Of a stretch of DNA of 64,000 bases, positions 42,550 to 51,594 are shown piece after piece (positions within the stretch are counted from its first letter, which is position 1; the number at the start of each line of letters is the position of its first letter). Both the position numbers and the translations under genes were made by a program. The notes under the pieces are model-generated. The model worked only from the letters and a program-made list of their open reading frames with translations, made no database searches and had not been told where the DNA came from. The stretch is from contig CACXAT010000002.1 in NCBI GenBank assembly GCA_902765725.1, forward strand, positions 62,001-126,000. Direction: 5' to 3'. Source of the DNA: an uncultured Lachnospiraceae bacterium (lineage in GTDB: Bacteria; Bacillota; Clostridia; Lachnospirales; Lachnospiraceae).

Positions 42550-45021
42550 ATGACAAAGAAAAGAGAAATATCCAAGTTTGATAAAGCAGTATTTCAGGAG
42601 TCCGTTCAGGATAACCTGCGTTCCCTGTTCCGCAAGACGCTGAAGGACGCGAGCAAGCAGGAGATCTTCCAGGCGGTATCCTATGCCGTCAAGGACGTTA
42701 TCATCGACGACTGGATGGCGACCACCCAGCAGATGGAGAAGGACGATCCGAAGATCCTGTATTACATGTCCATGGAGTTCCTGATGGGACGTGCCCTGGG
42801 CAACTCTCTGATCAACCTGAAGGCATATAAGGAAGTCAAGGCCGCGTTGGAAGACATGGGCCTGGACATCGACGCTGTGGAAGATCAGGAGAGAGACCCG
42901 GCTCTCGGAAACGGCGGCCTTGGAAGACTTGCGGCCTGCTTCCTGGATTCACTGGCAACACTGGGCTATCCGGCATATGGATGCGGCATCCGTTATCGTT
43001 TCGGCATGTTCAAGCAGAAGATCGAGAACGGCTACCAGATCGAGGCTCCGGACAACTGGCTCAAGAACGGATATCCCTTTGAGCTGAAGAGACCGGAGTA
43101 TGCGCGTGAGGTCAAGTTCGGCGGATATGTCCGTGTCGAGTACAATGAGAACACCCGCCGCAATAAGTTCATCCAGGAGAACTACCAGTCTGTACTGGCA
43201 GTTCCGTATGATATTCCGATCGTCGGCTACGGCAATCATATGGTCGATACCCTCCGCGTATGGGATGCGGAAGCGATCAACGATTTCCAGCTGGATTCCT
43301 TCGACAAGGGTGACTATCAGAAGGCAGTCGAGCAGGAAAACCTGGCAAGGAATATTGTCGAGGTCCTGTACCCGAACGACAACCACTATGCCGGCAAGGA
43401 GCTGCGTCTGAAGCAGCAGTACTTCTTCATCTCCGCTTCCGTGCAGGATGCGATCGATCACTATAAGAGAACGCATACAGACATCCGGAAGTTCTATGAG
43501 AAGGCAACCTTCCAGATGAATGATACTCATCCGACCGTTGCGGTCGCTGAGCTGATGAGGATCCTTCTGGATGAGGAAGGCCTTGAGTGGGATGACGCGT
43601 GGGAGGTCACCACAAAGACCGTCGCCTACACGAACCACACCATCATGGCAGAGGCTCTTGAGAAATGGCCGATCGAGCTGTTCTCCAGACTGCTGCCCCG
43701 TATCTACCAGATTGTAGAGGAGATCAACCGCCGCTTCCTTCTTGAGATCGAGAAGAAGTTCCCGGGCGACCACAGAAAGGTTGCCAATATGGCGATCATC
43801 TACGACGGACAGGTCAAGATGGCGAACCTGGCGATCGTCGCCGGATATTCGGTCAACGGTGTTGCGCAGCTGCATACAGAGATCCTGAAGACACAGACTC
43901 TGAGGGATTTCTATGAGATGTATCCGCACAAGTTCAATAATAAGACCAACGGTATCACACAGCGCCGCTTCCTGCTTCACGGCAACCAGCTGCTGGCAGA
44001 CTGGGTGACCGCTCATATCGGAGACGAGTGGGCGACCGATCTTCCGCAGATCGCGAAGATGAAGGTCTACGCGGACGACCCGAAGGCGCAGCAGGAGTTC
44101 ATGAATATCAAGTATCAGAACAAGCTGCGTCTGGCAAAGTACATCAAGGAGCACAACGGAATCGAAGTAGACCCGCGCTCCATCTTCGACGTACAGGTCA
44201 AGAGACTGCATGAATACAAGAGACAGCTGATGAACATCCTTCATGTCATGTACCTGTATGACCAGCTGAAGGATCATCCGGAGATGCCGTTCTATCCGAG
44301 AACCTTCATCTTCGGAGCAAAGGCGGCGGCAGGCTACCGCAGAGCGAAGATGACCATCAAGCTGATCAACTCCGTAGCGGACGTCATCAACAATGACGCT
44401 TCCATCAACGGCAAGATCAAGGTCGTCTTCATCGAGGACTACCGTGTATCCAACGCAGAGTGGATCTTCGCGGCTGCAGACGTATCCGAGCAGATTTCGA
44501 CGGCATCCAAGGAAGCATCCGGAACCTCCAATATGAAGTTCATGCTGAACGGCGCTCCGACCCTGGGTACCATGGACGGCGCCAATGTTGAGATCGTGGA
44601 GGAAGTCGGTGCGGAGAACGCATTTATCTTCGGCCTGTCCTCTGAAGAGGTCATCAACTTCGAGAACAACGGAGGCTATGATCCGAACTACTACTTCAAT
44701 ACCGATCAGGATATCCGCCGTGTGCTGATGGAGCTCATCAACGGCAAGTATTCCAACGGTGACATGGAGATGTTCCGTGAGATCTACGATTCTCTGCTGA
44801 CCAATAAGTACGGCAATGCGGACCAGTACTTCATCCTTGCGGACTTCAAGTCCTACGACAAGGCAAGAGCTGATATCGTCGAGGCATACCAGGATGAGGC
44901 ACGCTGGGCGAAGATGGCCATCCTGAACATGGCATCCTCTGGCAAGTTTACATCCGACCGTACGATCCAGCAGTATGAGGATGACATCTGGCATCAGACT
45001 CCGATGAAGGTGACTGTCTGA
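42550..45021 (+). CDS. Glycogen/starch/alpha-glucan phosphorylase
   Basis: An 823-residue GT35 enzyme that releases glucose 1-phosphate from alpha-1,4-glucans. The PLP site is KEASGTSNMKFMLNG; other signatures are ALGNGGLGRLAACFLDS and the EYKRQLMN block. The start at 42550 is certain in practice: GGAGGT lies nine bases upstream and overlaps the alternative ATG at 42538. It lies 25 bases after ileS in the same direction but with no clear promoter of its own, so it may be partly co-transcribed. The regulatory phosphorylation site of eukaryotic enzymes is missing, as expected. Confidence 0.96.
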   Translation: MTKKREISKFDKAVFQESVQDNLRSLFRKTLKDASKQEIFQAVSYAVKDVIIDDWMATTQQMEKDDPKILYYMSMEFLMGRALGNSLINLKAYKEVKAALEDMGLDIDAVEDQERDPALGNGGLGRLAACFLDSLATLGYPAYGCGIRYRFGMFKQKIENGYQIEAPDNWLKNGYPFELKRPEYAREVKFGGYVRVEYNENTRRNKFIQENYQSVLAVPYDIPIVGYGNHMVDTLRVWDAEAINDFQLDSFDKGDYQKAVEQENLARNIVEVLYPNDNHYAGKELRLKQQYFFISASVQDAIDHYKRTHTDIRKFYEKATFQMNDTHPTVAVAELMRILLDEEGLEWDDAWEVTTKTVAYTNHTIMAEALEKWPIELFSRLLPRIYQIVEEINRRFLLEIEKKFPGDHRKVANMAIIYDGQVKMANLAIVAGYSVNGVAQLHTEILKTQTLRDFYEMYPHKFNNKTNGITQRRFLLHGNQLLADWVTAHIGDEWATDLPQIAKMKVYADDPKAQQEFMNIKYQNKLRLAKYIKEHNGIEVDPRSIFDVQVKRLHEYKRQLMNILHVMYLYDQLKDHPEMPFYPRTFIFGAKAAAGYRRAKMTIKLINSVADVINNDASINGKIKVVFIEDYRVSNAEWIFAAADVSEQISTASKEASGTSNMKFMLNGAPTLGTMDGANVEIVEEVGAENAFIFGLSSEEVINFENNGGYDPNYYFNTDQDIRRVLMELINGKYSNGDMEMFREIYDSLLTNKYGNADQYFILADFKSYDKARADIVEAYQDEARWAKMAILNMASSGKFTSDRTIQQYEDDIWHQTPMKVTV

Positions 45022-45077
45022 GAAACAGAGACTGTGAGTCAGAAACTGCGAAACAGCGCTGAATAAGAGTACATAAT

Positions 45078-45118
45078 AAAATCCCGGCTGTGGGCATACC
45101 GCTCACAGCCGGGATTTT
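45078..45118. terminator. Bidirectional terminator
   Basis: A perfect 15-bp stem (AAAATCCCGGCTGTG with its complement) with A-tract on one side and T-tract on the other, so it can stop both the phosphorylase gene and the convergent symporter gene. Confidence 0.93.
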
Positions 45119-45151
45119 ATTTATTGTGGATTACGTAGTGTTCTGCGCGGA

Positions 45152-46627
45152 TCAGAACTCTTCTTCCGGAGCCAGCTCCGTGGTCTTGTTCTTCGGCGGG
45201 AAGATGAAGGAGAAGACCAGGAAGAGTATCAGTGCGACCAGCAGTCCCGGGATGATCTTCTGTCCGCCCCAGTTCCAGCCGAGGAAGTTGCCGGTTGCGG
45301 AGAACTGCTCAAGGTAGACAACGACGACAGTTCCGCCGATCAGGGACGCGATGGTGCCGATCGTGGAAGCACCCTTCCAGTACATGCCGAATACATAGGG
45401 GAACAGAGTTCCTGCAGCACGAAGTGTGAAGCAGAACATCAGGATCGTTGTCAGCGAGCTGAGGTTGAACAGGGCGATCAGCATGCCGAGAAGGCCAACC
45501 AGAGCCATTGTGATCTGCGTGACACGCATGACTTCCTTGGAGGATGCATCCGGCTTGAGCACCTGCTTGTAGATATCATTGGCGAATACGGCGCCGGCGC
45601 CGAGCAGGTCGGAGTCGGAGCTGGACATGGTCGCCGAGATGATGCCTGCGAACAGAAGTCCGACGATCACAGGCGGCATGGTCTCTACGGCAAGCATGGG
45701 AAGTGCGTATCTTGCGCCGACGGATTCGAAGTCAGCCGCATTGAACTTGCCCATGTTGATCAGAGCGAGCATGATGATGCCGAGGATGGTCGGGATGAAC
45801 GCATAGATGAAGTTGATCAGAGCCGCGAGCAGGGCGCCCTGCTTGGCAGCCTTGCCGTCACGGGCTGCATAGAAACGGGAAACCGCTTCCTGGCCGACCG
45901 TGAAGGTTGCGATGTACATGATGATCAGAGAGATGATCGCGACGATCGTATAGCTCTTGTCAGGTCCGTTGAACAGCTTCATGGTTCCTTCCGGAACATT
46001 GGCCATGACATTGCCCCAGCCGCCTGCATAGTTCAGAGCGAAGGGGATGGCGATGATCATGCCGATTACGATCAGGAAGACCTGGATGTCATCCGTCATG
46101 GTGACGGACCACAGACCACCCATGATGGAGTAGACCGTAACAACGATCGCGGTGATGATGACAGCTGTCTTGTAACTGATGCCAAGCATCGTGGAGGTGA
46201 TGACTGCGGAAGCGATGAACTGTCCGGCGGTCAGACCGATCAGCGGAAGCAGTGTGATGATACTGGTGATGAGACCTGTGACCTTGCCGTATCTTCTGCG
46301 GAAGTACTCCGGAACGGTCTTGACCTCGGTATTTCTTACCTTCGGGGCGATGAAGCTCATGATCACGAAAGCGATACCCATGGTGATGATGTACCATGAA
46401 GCACTCAGACCATATCCGCCCATACCGTTCTGGACAACGCCCAGTGAAGATCCGCCGCCGATCTCGGTAGCTGCAAGAGTTCCGGCCATCATGAACGGTC
46501 CGAGACGCCTGCCGGCGACAACGAAATCAGCATTGTTGGTAATCTTCTTGGAAGAATACCAGCCGACCCAGAGCATAAAGAGCAGGTAGGCAACCACAAT
46601 GACTGTGACAATAGGGTTAACTGACAT
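45152..46627 (-). CDS. Sodium:solute symporter family transporter
   Basis: A 491-residue polytopic protein with about 13 helices. The N-terminal ADFVVAGRRLGPFMMAGTLAATEIGGGS block, with the sodium-site region, and the central FAGIISATMSSSDSDLLGAG signature are hallmarks of the SSS family (PutP, PanF type). It takes up a small solute with sodium; proline, pantothenate or a sugar or acid are all possible. It is a single-gene unit; 180 bases of non-coding DNA separate it from the divergent gene at 46808, with TATAAT-like elements on both strands but weak -35 boxes. Confidence 0.92.
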   Translation of the reverse strand: MSVNPIVTVIVVAYLLFMLWVGWYSSKKITNNADFVVAGRRLGPFMMAGTLAATEIGGGSSLGVVQNGMGGYGLSASWYIITMGIAFVIMSFIAPKVRNTEVKTVPEYFRRRYGKVTGLITSIITLLPLIGLTAGQFIASAVITSTMLGISYKTAVIITAIVVTVYSIMGGLWSVTMTDDIQVFLIVIGMIIAIPFALNYAGGWGNVMANVPEGTMKLFNGPDKSYTIVAIISLIIMYIATFTVGQEAVSRFYAARDGKAAKQGALLAALINFIYAFIPTILGIIMLALINMGKFNAADFESVGARYALPMLAVETMPPVIVGLLFAGIISATMSSSDSDLLGAGAVFANDIYKQVLKPDASSKEVMRVTQITMALVGLLGMLIALFNLSSLTTILMFCFTLRAAGTLFPYVFGMYWKGASTIGTIASLIGGTVVVVYLEQFSATGNFLGWNWGGQKIIPGLLVALILFLVFSFIFPPKNKTTELAPEEEF

Positions 46628-46807
46628 ACCATTTCCCTCCCTTATTATGAAATGATTGACGTGATATCAGAAGTTTAGCATATTTGCACGAAAGAAGCCA
46701 CAGCATTCCTGTAAAAATTATAATTATTACCATACGAAATGCCTGCGGCAGGCACGGATCCGTTGTATAATGGCAGCAGCAAGTTCTTCAGAGGGAGGGT
46801 GGAAGAT

Positions 46808-47617
46808 ATGGATATCAGGGACAGGATCCTGCAGGAAGCCGGATGGGAGATCAGAGAGAGTGACAGGGCTGACGCGGCCGCATCAGTCCGGATCGGGATG
46901 CTGCTGCGGATCGGCCTGGCCGGTGCCGCGGTCTTCTTCCTGTTTTCTTTGAAGGCACATACGATGCTGCCCTATATTGCCGGCGCGGCCGCAGTGCTGC
47001 TGGCGGTCTGCTATTACGGTCACCGGACGGTCTTCTCGCGAAAGCTGCGCTCCCTTCTGGTACGTGACTGTGATCCGGATCATTTCCTGTCCTATTACAG
47101 CGCCGTACTTCAGTCTGCGGGCCGGCAGAAGAAATGGGAAGGCCACATCTACAACATGGTGCAGGGACTGTTCTATGCGGGACAGTTTGAAAAGGCCGGA
47201 CATCTTGTGAAGCTGTATGAAGAGGAATGCCGCAGTGCGGAGGGAGACTTCAGGCATGACCTGGCAGGGGCCCTCCTGGCGTATCATGCAGGGGATCTTG
47301 AGCTTCTGAAGCACTATTCCGCCCTGCTTGGAAATGAATCGCAGCGTGTGAGAATGAACGCGGAGCTGTGCGACGAGCTGGATGAGGCAAAGGCACTCCC
47401 GCATTTTCTGGAGCTGGAGCAGAAAGGACAGTGGCAGGAGCTGTACGACGCAGTAAGCCGTGCCAGGTTCTACGACGCGCTGCCGCTGGGACAGCTGAAA
47501 AAGCACGTCTGCCTGGAGAAGGCCGCCCGGGGCATGCAGGATACAGAAAAAGCCGGCATGCACGGGAACTATGTCCGCGCACATGCCGGTACGACCTTCT
47601 ACAGAGAGCTGCAGTAA
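46808..47617 (+). CDS. Membrane protein of unknown function, TPR-like tail
   Basis: I do not recognise a family. The 269-residue protein has two membrane helices close together (about residues 33-50 and 53-72) and a cytosolic C-terminal part that is all helical, with A/L/Y/E-rich hairpins reminiscent of TPR or SEL1 repeats (HIYNMVQGLFYAGQFEKAGHL, FRHDLAGALLAYHAGDL). The start at 46808 was chosen for the GAGGGAGGG ribosome site. TATAAT at 46766-46771 could be its -10. It converges on the GH18 gene. A scaffold role in the membrane is possible. Confidence 0.7.
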   Translation: MDIRDRILQEAGWEIRESDRADAAASVRIGMLLRIGLAGAAVFFLFSLKAHTMLPYIAGAAAVLLAVCYYGHRTVFSRKLRSLLVRDCDPDHFLSYYSAVLQSAGRQKKWEGHIYNMVQGLFYAGQFEKAGHLVKLYEEECRSAEGDFRHDLAGALLAYHAGDLELLKHYSALLGNESQRVRMNAELCDELDEAKALPHFLELEQKGQWQELYDAVSRARFYDALPLGQLKKHVCLEKAARGMQDTEKAGMHGNYVRAHAGTTFYRELQ

Positions 47618-47654
47618 AGTACTGCCAGAGAGCTGCAGCCCTGAATATGCTGTT

Positions 47655-49970
47655 TTATCCTTTCTCCGCCTCTGTCTGCGCCGCGGCTGAGTCTGCGCCT
47701 TCTGTCTGTGCAGCCGCTGCGGCTTCTTCTATCAGATCTGCCTCCAGTGAGGCCGCTTCTTCAGGCGTCATGCCTGCCGACTTCGATACGACATTCCATA
47801 CGGAGCTTCGCTCAAATCCGAGAGCCCAGATGGCAGTGCCGCCCAGGTCGTATTTGGAGGTGAGCAGGGCCTTGCGCTGCAGGGACTGTTCGTCCTCGAT
47901 CCAGATCTCGCACAGCACGCCGTCATCCGTATACCAGCCCACGTAATTCTGGGAGCTTTCCGCATCCCAGGTGGGGGTGAGGTGCCAGGAATCGAGCGTC
48001 GCCGCAACGGAATTCATGGACAGCTCCTCACTGTTTACATAGGTAGCTCCGTCTGCGTCCGAAGAGGTATACCAGATCCTGGTATAGAACGGAATGGCGC
48101 TGATCAGCTTCTTTGCCGGGATCCCCATGTCAAGCAGCGTGCGGGTCGCATTCTCTTCGTAGGGAAGGGATGCCACCGAACCGGCTGCTTCGGATCCAGC
48201 GTAATGCTCGTCATACCCCATGGTGATCAGGTAGTCCGCCACATGGGCGATCTCAACGCGGTTCAGGTACGTATTAAATGAAAATGGCGGTACCAGATCC
48301 ACGCTCAGAATCAGTCCTTCCCGGCGGCAGGCGATGGACATCTCCCGGACAAACTGGGTAAAGCACAGTCCGTCGGCCTCCTCCACATATTCGAAATCAA
48401 TGTTGATTCCGTCCAGGTCCAGATCCGATGCGTACCGGATCAGCTGCCCGATGCAGCGCCTTCGCGAAGCGGTGGAGGCGAGCATGGCGGAGGTATCCAT
48501 GTCTGCGGAGAAGTCGCTGACCAGTCCCCAGACCTGCAGATCCTTCGCATGCGCTTTCTTCACATAGGCGGCAGACGCGATGGAATCCACGCTGCCGTCA
48601 TTGTCTGCCAGGGAGAACCAGGTAGGACTGATGGCAGTGACGCCGGTCATGGAGGCGGTGTCATTTTCAAAGTTCTTATTCGCATTTTTGGATGAGATCA
48701 TATGCCATACGACCGACACTCTCTCATCCGGAGCCTGGGACGAATACTCCTGCGGGGTAAATCCTTCATTGAGGATCGTGACCTCGGAGGGTTCTGACAT
48801 GCGGTTTGACTTGACATAGCCGATAAACCCGTCTGAGGTCAGAACGCGCAGCCAGTGGGGCATCTCATCGAGGACCATGACCCGGTCCCCTTTGTTGAGG
48901 CTGGTCAGGATCGGGCTTTTGATCCCGCCCTGATAACGGACCGCAGAATCTTTGGCGGCCTCGGCCACCAGAGTATCTCCCCATCTGCTCCGAAGATATA
49001 CATGCTGCGTCTCCTTTTCGTAGGAGTAGGTCACATTCGTATATTCAGTGATAAACTCCAGACTCAGATAGAGGGCCGAGGAGGCCTCGTCCCGAAGAAG
49101 AATGATCTCCTTATAGGAAGCTTCCGAAGTCGGGTCGCTGGTGAGCGCACCGTCGATCACCGTATAGGAGGTCGAGTTGATCGGAATCTCATAGGTCTGG
49201 AGCGGGGTCGTAAAGATCACGTTATTGAGCGTCTCATCCCAGTAGAAGCGCTCGTTCAGAGAACTGCGAACCAGCGCGTAGGGGATATAGAGTGAACCGC
49301 TCTCTGAGACCAGAGCCCGCTCCGGGATGTTCTGATCCTGAAGGACGATCGCCGCCTCATTGGCAGCCATGTCTCCGAAGTATTCCGTATAGGACATCTT
49401 CCTGTTGGTCGGTGTATACCTGCGGATCAGATAGACGCTGGCTATGGCCGCGGCTGCAAGCAGGAGGATCCCGAGCAGCTTCATACCTGAGCTGCGGGGG
49501 CGCTTCTTCCTGGCAGACTGCGGACGGCCGCCGGAGGTATCCTCGCTGTGACGGACCCCGGAGTCAGACGCAGACTCCTCAGGCCCGGCGTCTGCGGAAT
49601 CTGCGTCAGAGCGCCTGGTTTTGGAATCTGCAGCGTCTGAATCCACGGCTTTTGAGTCCGCAGCGTCTGAATCCACGGCTTCTGAATCCACGGCTTTCGA
49701 ATCCACAGTTTCTGAATCAGCAGTTTCCTTGTCGTTCTCCTCTTCCTCTGCGGGAATGGGAGGAATGTATGTCCGGCCTTCCCTTCGGCGCTTCTCGGCA
49801 AGCTCTGCCACCGCCCGGTCCGTTTCAGCAATGGCATCCTCCAGCTCTTTCCTGCGCAGCGCTTCGGAGATCACATCGTCTGCCTGCATCAGGGCGTCAT
49901 TCAGATCATCCATCCCTTCGGAAAGACCGGTGCTGTTCTTACGGTTCTTGTCATCCTGCATATCAGGCAT
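47655..49970 (-). CDS. Membrane-anchored GH18-family glycosidase with SH3 domain
   Basis: A 771-residue protein. Residues 1-160 are cytosolic and charged, with a run of pentapeptide repeats (VDSKA, VDSDA, ADSKA; about 86-118); 164-183 is a membrane helix; about 195-330 resembles a copper-amine-oxidase-N-like stalk domain; about 345-400 is SH3-like (LNKGDRVMVLDEMPHWLRVLTSDGFIGYV); and about 420-745 is a GH18 barrel. The active-site motif DGINIDFE (520-527) has the catalytic Glu527 and both Asp residues. Members that carry SH3 parts often act on the cell wall or spore cortex (like YaaH/SleL). It should face outside. The substrate is probably peptidoglycan; not provable. Confidence 0.88.
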   Translation of the reverse strand: MPDMQDDKNRKNSTGLSEGMDDLNDALMQADDVISEALRRKELEDAIAETDRAVAELAEKRRREGRTYIPPIPAEEEENDKETADSETVDSKAVDSEAVDSDAADSKAVDSDAADSKTRRSDADSADAGPEESASDSGVRHSEDTSGGRPQSARKKRPRSSGMKLLGILLLAAAAIASVYLIRRYTPTNRKMSYTEYFGDMAANEAAIVLQDQNIPERALVSESGSLYIPYALVRSSLNERFYWDETLNNVIFTTPLQTYEIPINSTSYTVIDGALTSDPTSEASYKEIILLRDEASSALYLSLEFITEYTNVTYSYEKETQHVYLRSRWGDTLVAEAAKDSAVRYQGGIKSPILTSLNKGDRVMVLDEMPHWLRVLTSDGFIGYVKSNRMSEPSEVTILNEGFTPQEYSSQAPDERVSVVWHMISSKNANKNFENDTASMTGVTAISPTWFSLADNDGSVDSIASAAYVKKAHAKDLQVWGLVSDFSADMDTSAMLASTASRRRCIGQLIRYASDLDLDGINIDFEYVEEADGLCFTQFVREMSIACRREGLILSVDLVPPFSFNTYLNRVEIAHVADYLITMGYDEHYAGSEAAGSVASLPYEENATRTLLDMGIPAKKLISAIPFYTRIWYTSSDADGATYVNSEELSMNSVAATLDSWHLTPTWDAESSQNYVGWYTDDGVLCEIWIEDEQSLQRKALLTSKYDLGGTAIWALGFERSSVWNVVSKSAGMTPEEAASLEADLIEEAAAAAQTEGADSAAAQTEAEKG
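49624..49728 (-). repeat. 15-bp in-frame minisatellite in the GH18 gene
   Basis: Seven head-to-tail 15-base units related to GAATCCACGGCTTCT (plus-strand reading), encoding the pentapeptide repeats of the cytosolic tail. The third and first units vary most. Confidence 0.8.
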
Positions 49971-50133
49971 ATCCTTTCATAATCAAAAACAAACTTCTAA
50001 CCGTAAGTATAGCAGTACATACTGTGCAGTTCGATGCAGAAAATCTTAAGAAAGCCCGAATACTCCTGTAAGATTACGCTGCATGGCAGGGCGGCCTGAG
50101 GCGGTCTGATGGGAGGAGATCCGGGCTGTATCC

Positions 50134-50466
50134 TCATCCGCACCAGCGCGGGCTGCCGGGAGAATCCCCTGCAGGATCCGGGGTGTGACCGCTCTGATCC
50201 AGCACAGACGGCCGGAGGGGAGCGGGCCCTTCGATGCGGTTGAAGTCAATCTCGGTGATCTTCTGAGAGACGGCGCTTTCGGGAATGAAGTCCATCATAT
50301 AGGACACCCCTTCTCTCAGGCAGGTTGCCGCGACCAGGCCGGGATCTGCCTCCTGCCCGTCCAGACACAGGCGTATGCCTGCGCTGGAATATTCCTGCAG
50401 AAGGTCATACATCCCTCTGCACTGTTTCCTGTGACTTCCTATCTGCTCGATCTTTTTATGCTTCAT
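50134..50466 (-). CDS. Hypothetical protein
   Basis: I do not recognise this 110-residue protein. It begins MKHKKIEQIGSHRKQCRGMYDLLQEYSSAGI, a basic then helical stretch, followed by REGVSYMMDFIPESAVSQKI and a Pro/Asp/Gly-rich tail that looks disordered. The start was set at 50466 because AGGAAAGG precedes it and a promoter lies at 50546-50574, inside the longer open frame that starts at 50592. No membrane segment or signal. A cytosolic accessory role is all that can be said. Confidence 0.6.
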   Translation of the reverse strand: MKHKKIEQIGSHRKQCRGMYDLLQEYSSAGIRLCLDGQEADPGLVAATCLREGVSYMMDFIPESAVSQKITEIDFNRIEGPAPLRPSVLDQSGHTPDPAGDSPGSPRWCG

Positions 50467-50545
50467 AGCTTCAATCCTTTCCTGTCTGGCGGAGGTGCTT
50501 TGTGATGTATCATTACCGAGAGACCGGATAATGGATGACACTGCT

Positions 50546-50574
50546 ATTATATTGTCAGATAACTCAAACATAAA
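50546..50574 (-). promoter_or_regulatory. Probable promoter for the 110-residue gene
   Basis: On the minus strand a -35 TTTATG (50569-50574), 17-base spacer and a perfect TATAAT (50546-50551), about 80 bases before the start. It supports the shorter start of that gene. Confidence 0.5.
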
Positions 50575-50824
50575 GCGATAGTTATGTGACATTAAGCGAT
50601 TCGTGAATGTGCGCAGAGAACGCGCGGAGGAGATGGTGAAAAGGGCGGAAGAAACGGAGGCTGGTCTTCATCTGCCCGGGGCGGGAGCGCCGGAATGGGA
50701 AAATGCTACGAAAATGAGACGCGAAATATTGCACATAGATGTTATATGTAACGGTTCATAAAGAATAAGAGATATATCAGGCGGCATGCTCTGCAGACAT
50801 TTCCCCCGGAACTGCCACTAAAAA

Positions 50825-50849
50825 AAGACCTGCCCCAGGGACAGGTCTT
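50825..50849 (-). terminator. Terminator of the ferredoxin gene
   Basis: On the minus strand AAGACCTG pairs with CAGGTCTT, with a long T-run after it. It fits the end of the ferredoxin transcript 27 bases past the stop. Confidence 0.85.
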
Positions 50850-50875
50850 CTCGTTATTGAGAAATTTTCTCACGA

Positions 50876-51046
50876 TCACGGAGCTTCGATTGCTCCTGTC
50901 GGACATGCATCTGCGCAGGTTCCGCACTCAATGCAGGCATCTGCATCGATAACATACTTTCCATCGCCTTCGCTGATCGCGCCAACCGGGCACTCTTCTG
51001 CACAGGTTCCGCAAGCGACGCATTCATCACTAATCGTATATGCCAT
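50876..51046 (-). CDS. 2[4Fe-4S] ferredoxin
   Basis: A 56-residue clostridial-type ferredoxin, too short for many gene finders. It reads MAYTISDECVACGTCAEECP, then a second CIECGTCADACP near the end, so both CxxCxxCxxxCP clusters are intact, and it ends in GAIEAP. It carries electrons at low potential in the cytosol. A strong GAGGAGG ribosome site precedes the start. It is transcribed alone, divergent from the DUF1858 gene. Confidence 0.97.
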   Translation of the reverse strand: MAYTISDECVACGTCAEECPVGAISEGDGKYVIDADACIECGTCADACPTGAIEAP

Positions 51047-51244
51047 TGTCAGTTCCTCCTCTTAATTATTGGTGATACTTTATGGTGCCATACATAACAC
51101 GTTTACTCCCCTCTGGGGGCTTCGAAAACATCATAATACAGCAGATACAGCTAGTACAAGATAATCTTTGGAAGGTAAGTATAACCGAAGTAAGTCGCAT
51201 CAAACACTGTTGAACAGAGAAAAATTAAATTGCATAAAATGTAC

Positions 51245-51273
51245 TTGCGCTGTGCGCCGGTGCGTTATATAAT
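51245..51273 (+). promoter_or_regulatory. Promoter of the DUF1858 gene
   Basis: TTGCGC (51245-51250), 17-base spacer and TATAAT (51268-51273), about 39 bases before the start. A second TATAAT at 51288 is too close to the ribosome site to be the main one. Confidence 0.65.
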
Positions 51274-51311
51274 GCCTTCAGATTCAATATAATCATACGG
51301 AGGAGACTATA

Positions 51312-51518
51312 ATGGTTGAAATCACAAAAGATATGACGATCGGTGAGATCCTTGGTGTTGACTATAGCCTTGCAGGCGTACTGATGAGCGGCGGCATGCA
51401 CTGTGTCGGATGCCCGTCTTCCCAGGGTGAGACCCTTGAAGAGGCTGCCATGGTCCATGGCATCGACGCGGATCTTCTGCTTATGAAGCTGAACACCTAT
51501 CTTCAGGAGAAGGCCTGA
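51312..51518 (+). CDS. DUF1858 domain protein (redox-disulfide type)
   Basis: A 68-residue protein that is one DUF1858 domain. It has the family pattern: [11 protein letters not shown], the [12 protein letters not shown] motif with a CxxC pair, and the helical [13 protein letters not shown] tail. DUF1858 proteins are linked by context to hybrid-cluster proteins and other redox enzymes; function is unproven. A GGAGGAG ribosome site precedes it. It is back to back with a ferredoxin gene, so both may serve redox housekeeping. Confidence 0.93.
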   Translation: MVEITKDMTIGEILGVDYSLAGVLMSGGMHCVGCPSSQGETLEEAAMVHGIDADLLLMKLNTYLQEKA

Positions 51519-51552
51519 GTCAGGCGGACCGCGAAGACCGGACAAAACAGGA

Positions 51553-51590
51553 GACCGACAGTGCAAAGGCGCACTGCCGGTCTTTTATTT
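51553..51590 (+). terminator. Intrinsic terminator
   Basis: GACCGACAGTGC pairs with GCACTGCCGGTC (one mismatch), followed by TTTTATTTT. It ends the DUF1858 unit and lies just before the convergent holB stop. Confidence 0.85.
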
Positions 51591-51594
51591 TCCT

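Larger units (their letters stand above)
50467..50875. other. Gap without a supported gene
   Basis: Between the 110-residue gene and the ferredoxin gene. It holds the promoter at 50546-50574 and the ferredoxin terminator at 50825-50849. A 52-codon open frame on the plus strand (from about 50603) lacks a ribosome site and I do not count it. Otherwise I see nothing. Confidence 0.6.

Noticed and set aside
39771..42575. 934-codon open frame on the minus strand opposite ileS
   Set aside because: Exact antisense of a clear synthetase gene in a strongly coding region; no ribosome site or family motif.
42949..44994. 681-codon open frame on the minus strand opposite the glucan phosphorylase gene
   Set aside because: Antisense shadow; the plus-strand enzyme is full length with all motifs.
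50603..50760. 52-codon plus-strand open frame before the ferredoxin gene
   Set aside because: No ribosome site before its GTG, and the only ATG is too close to a GGAGG to work well.
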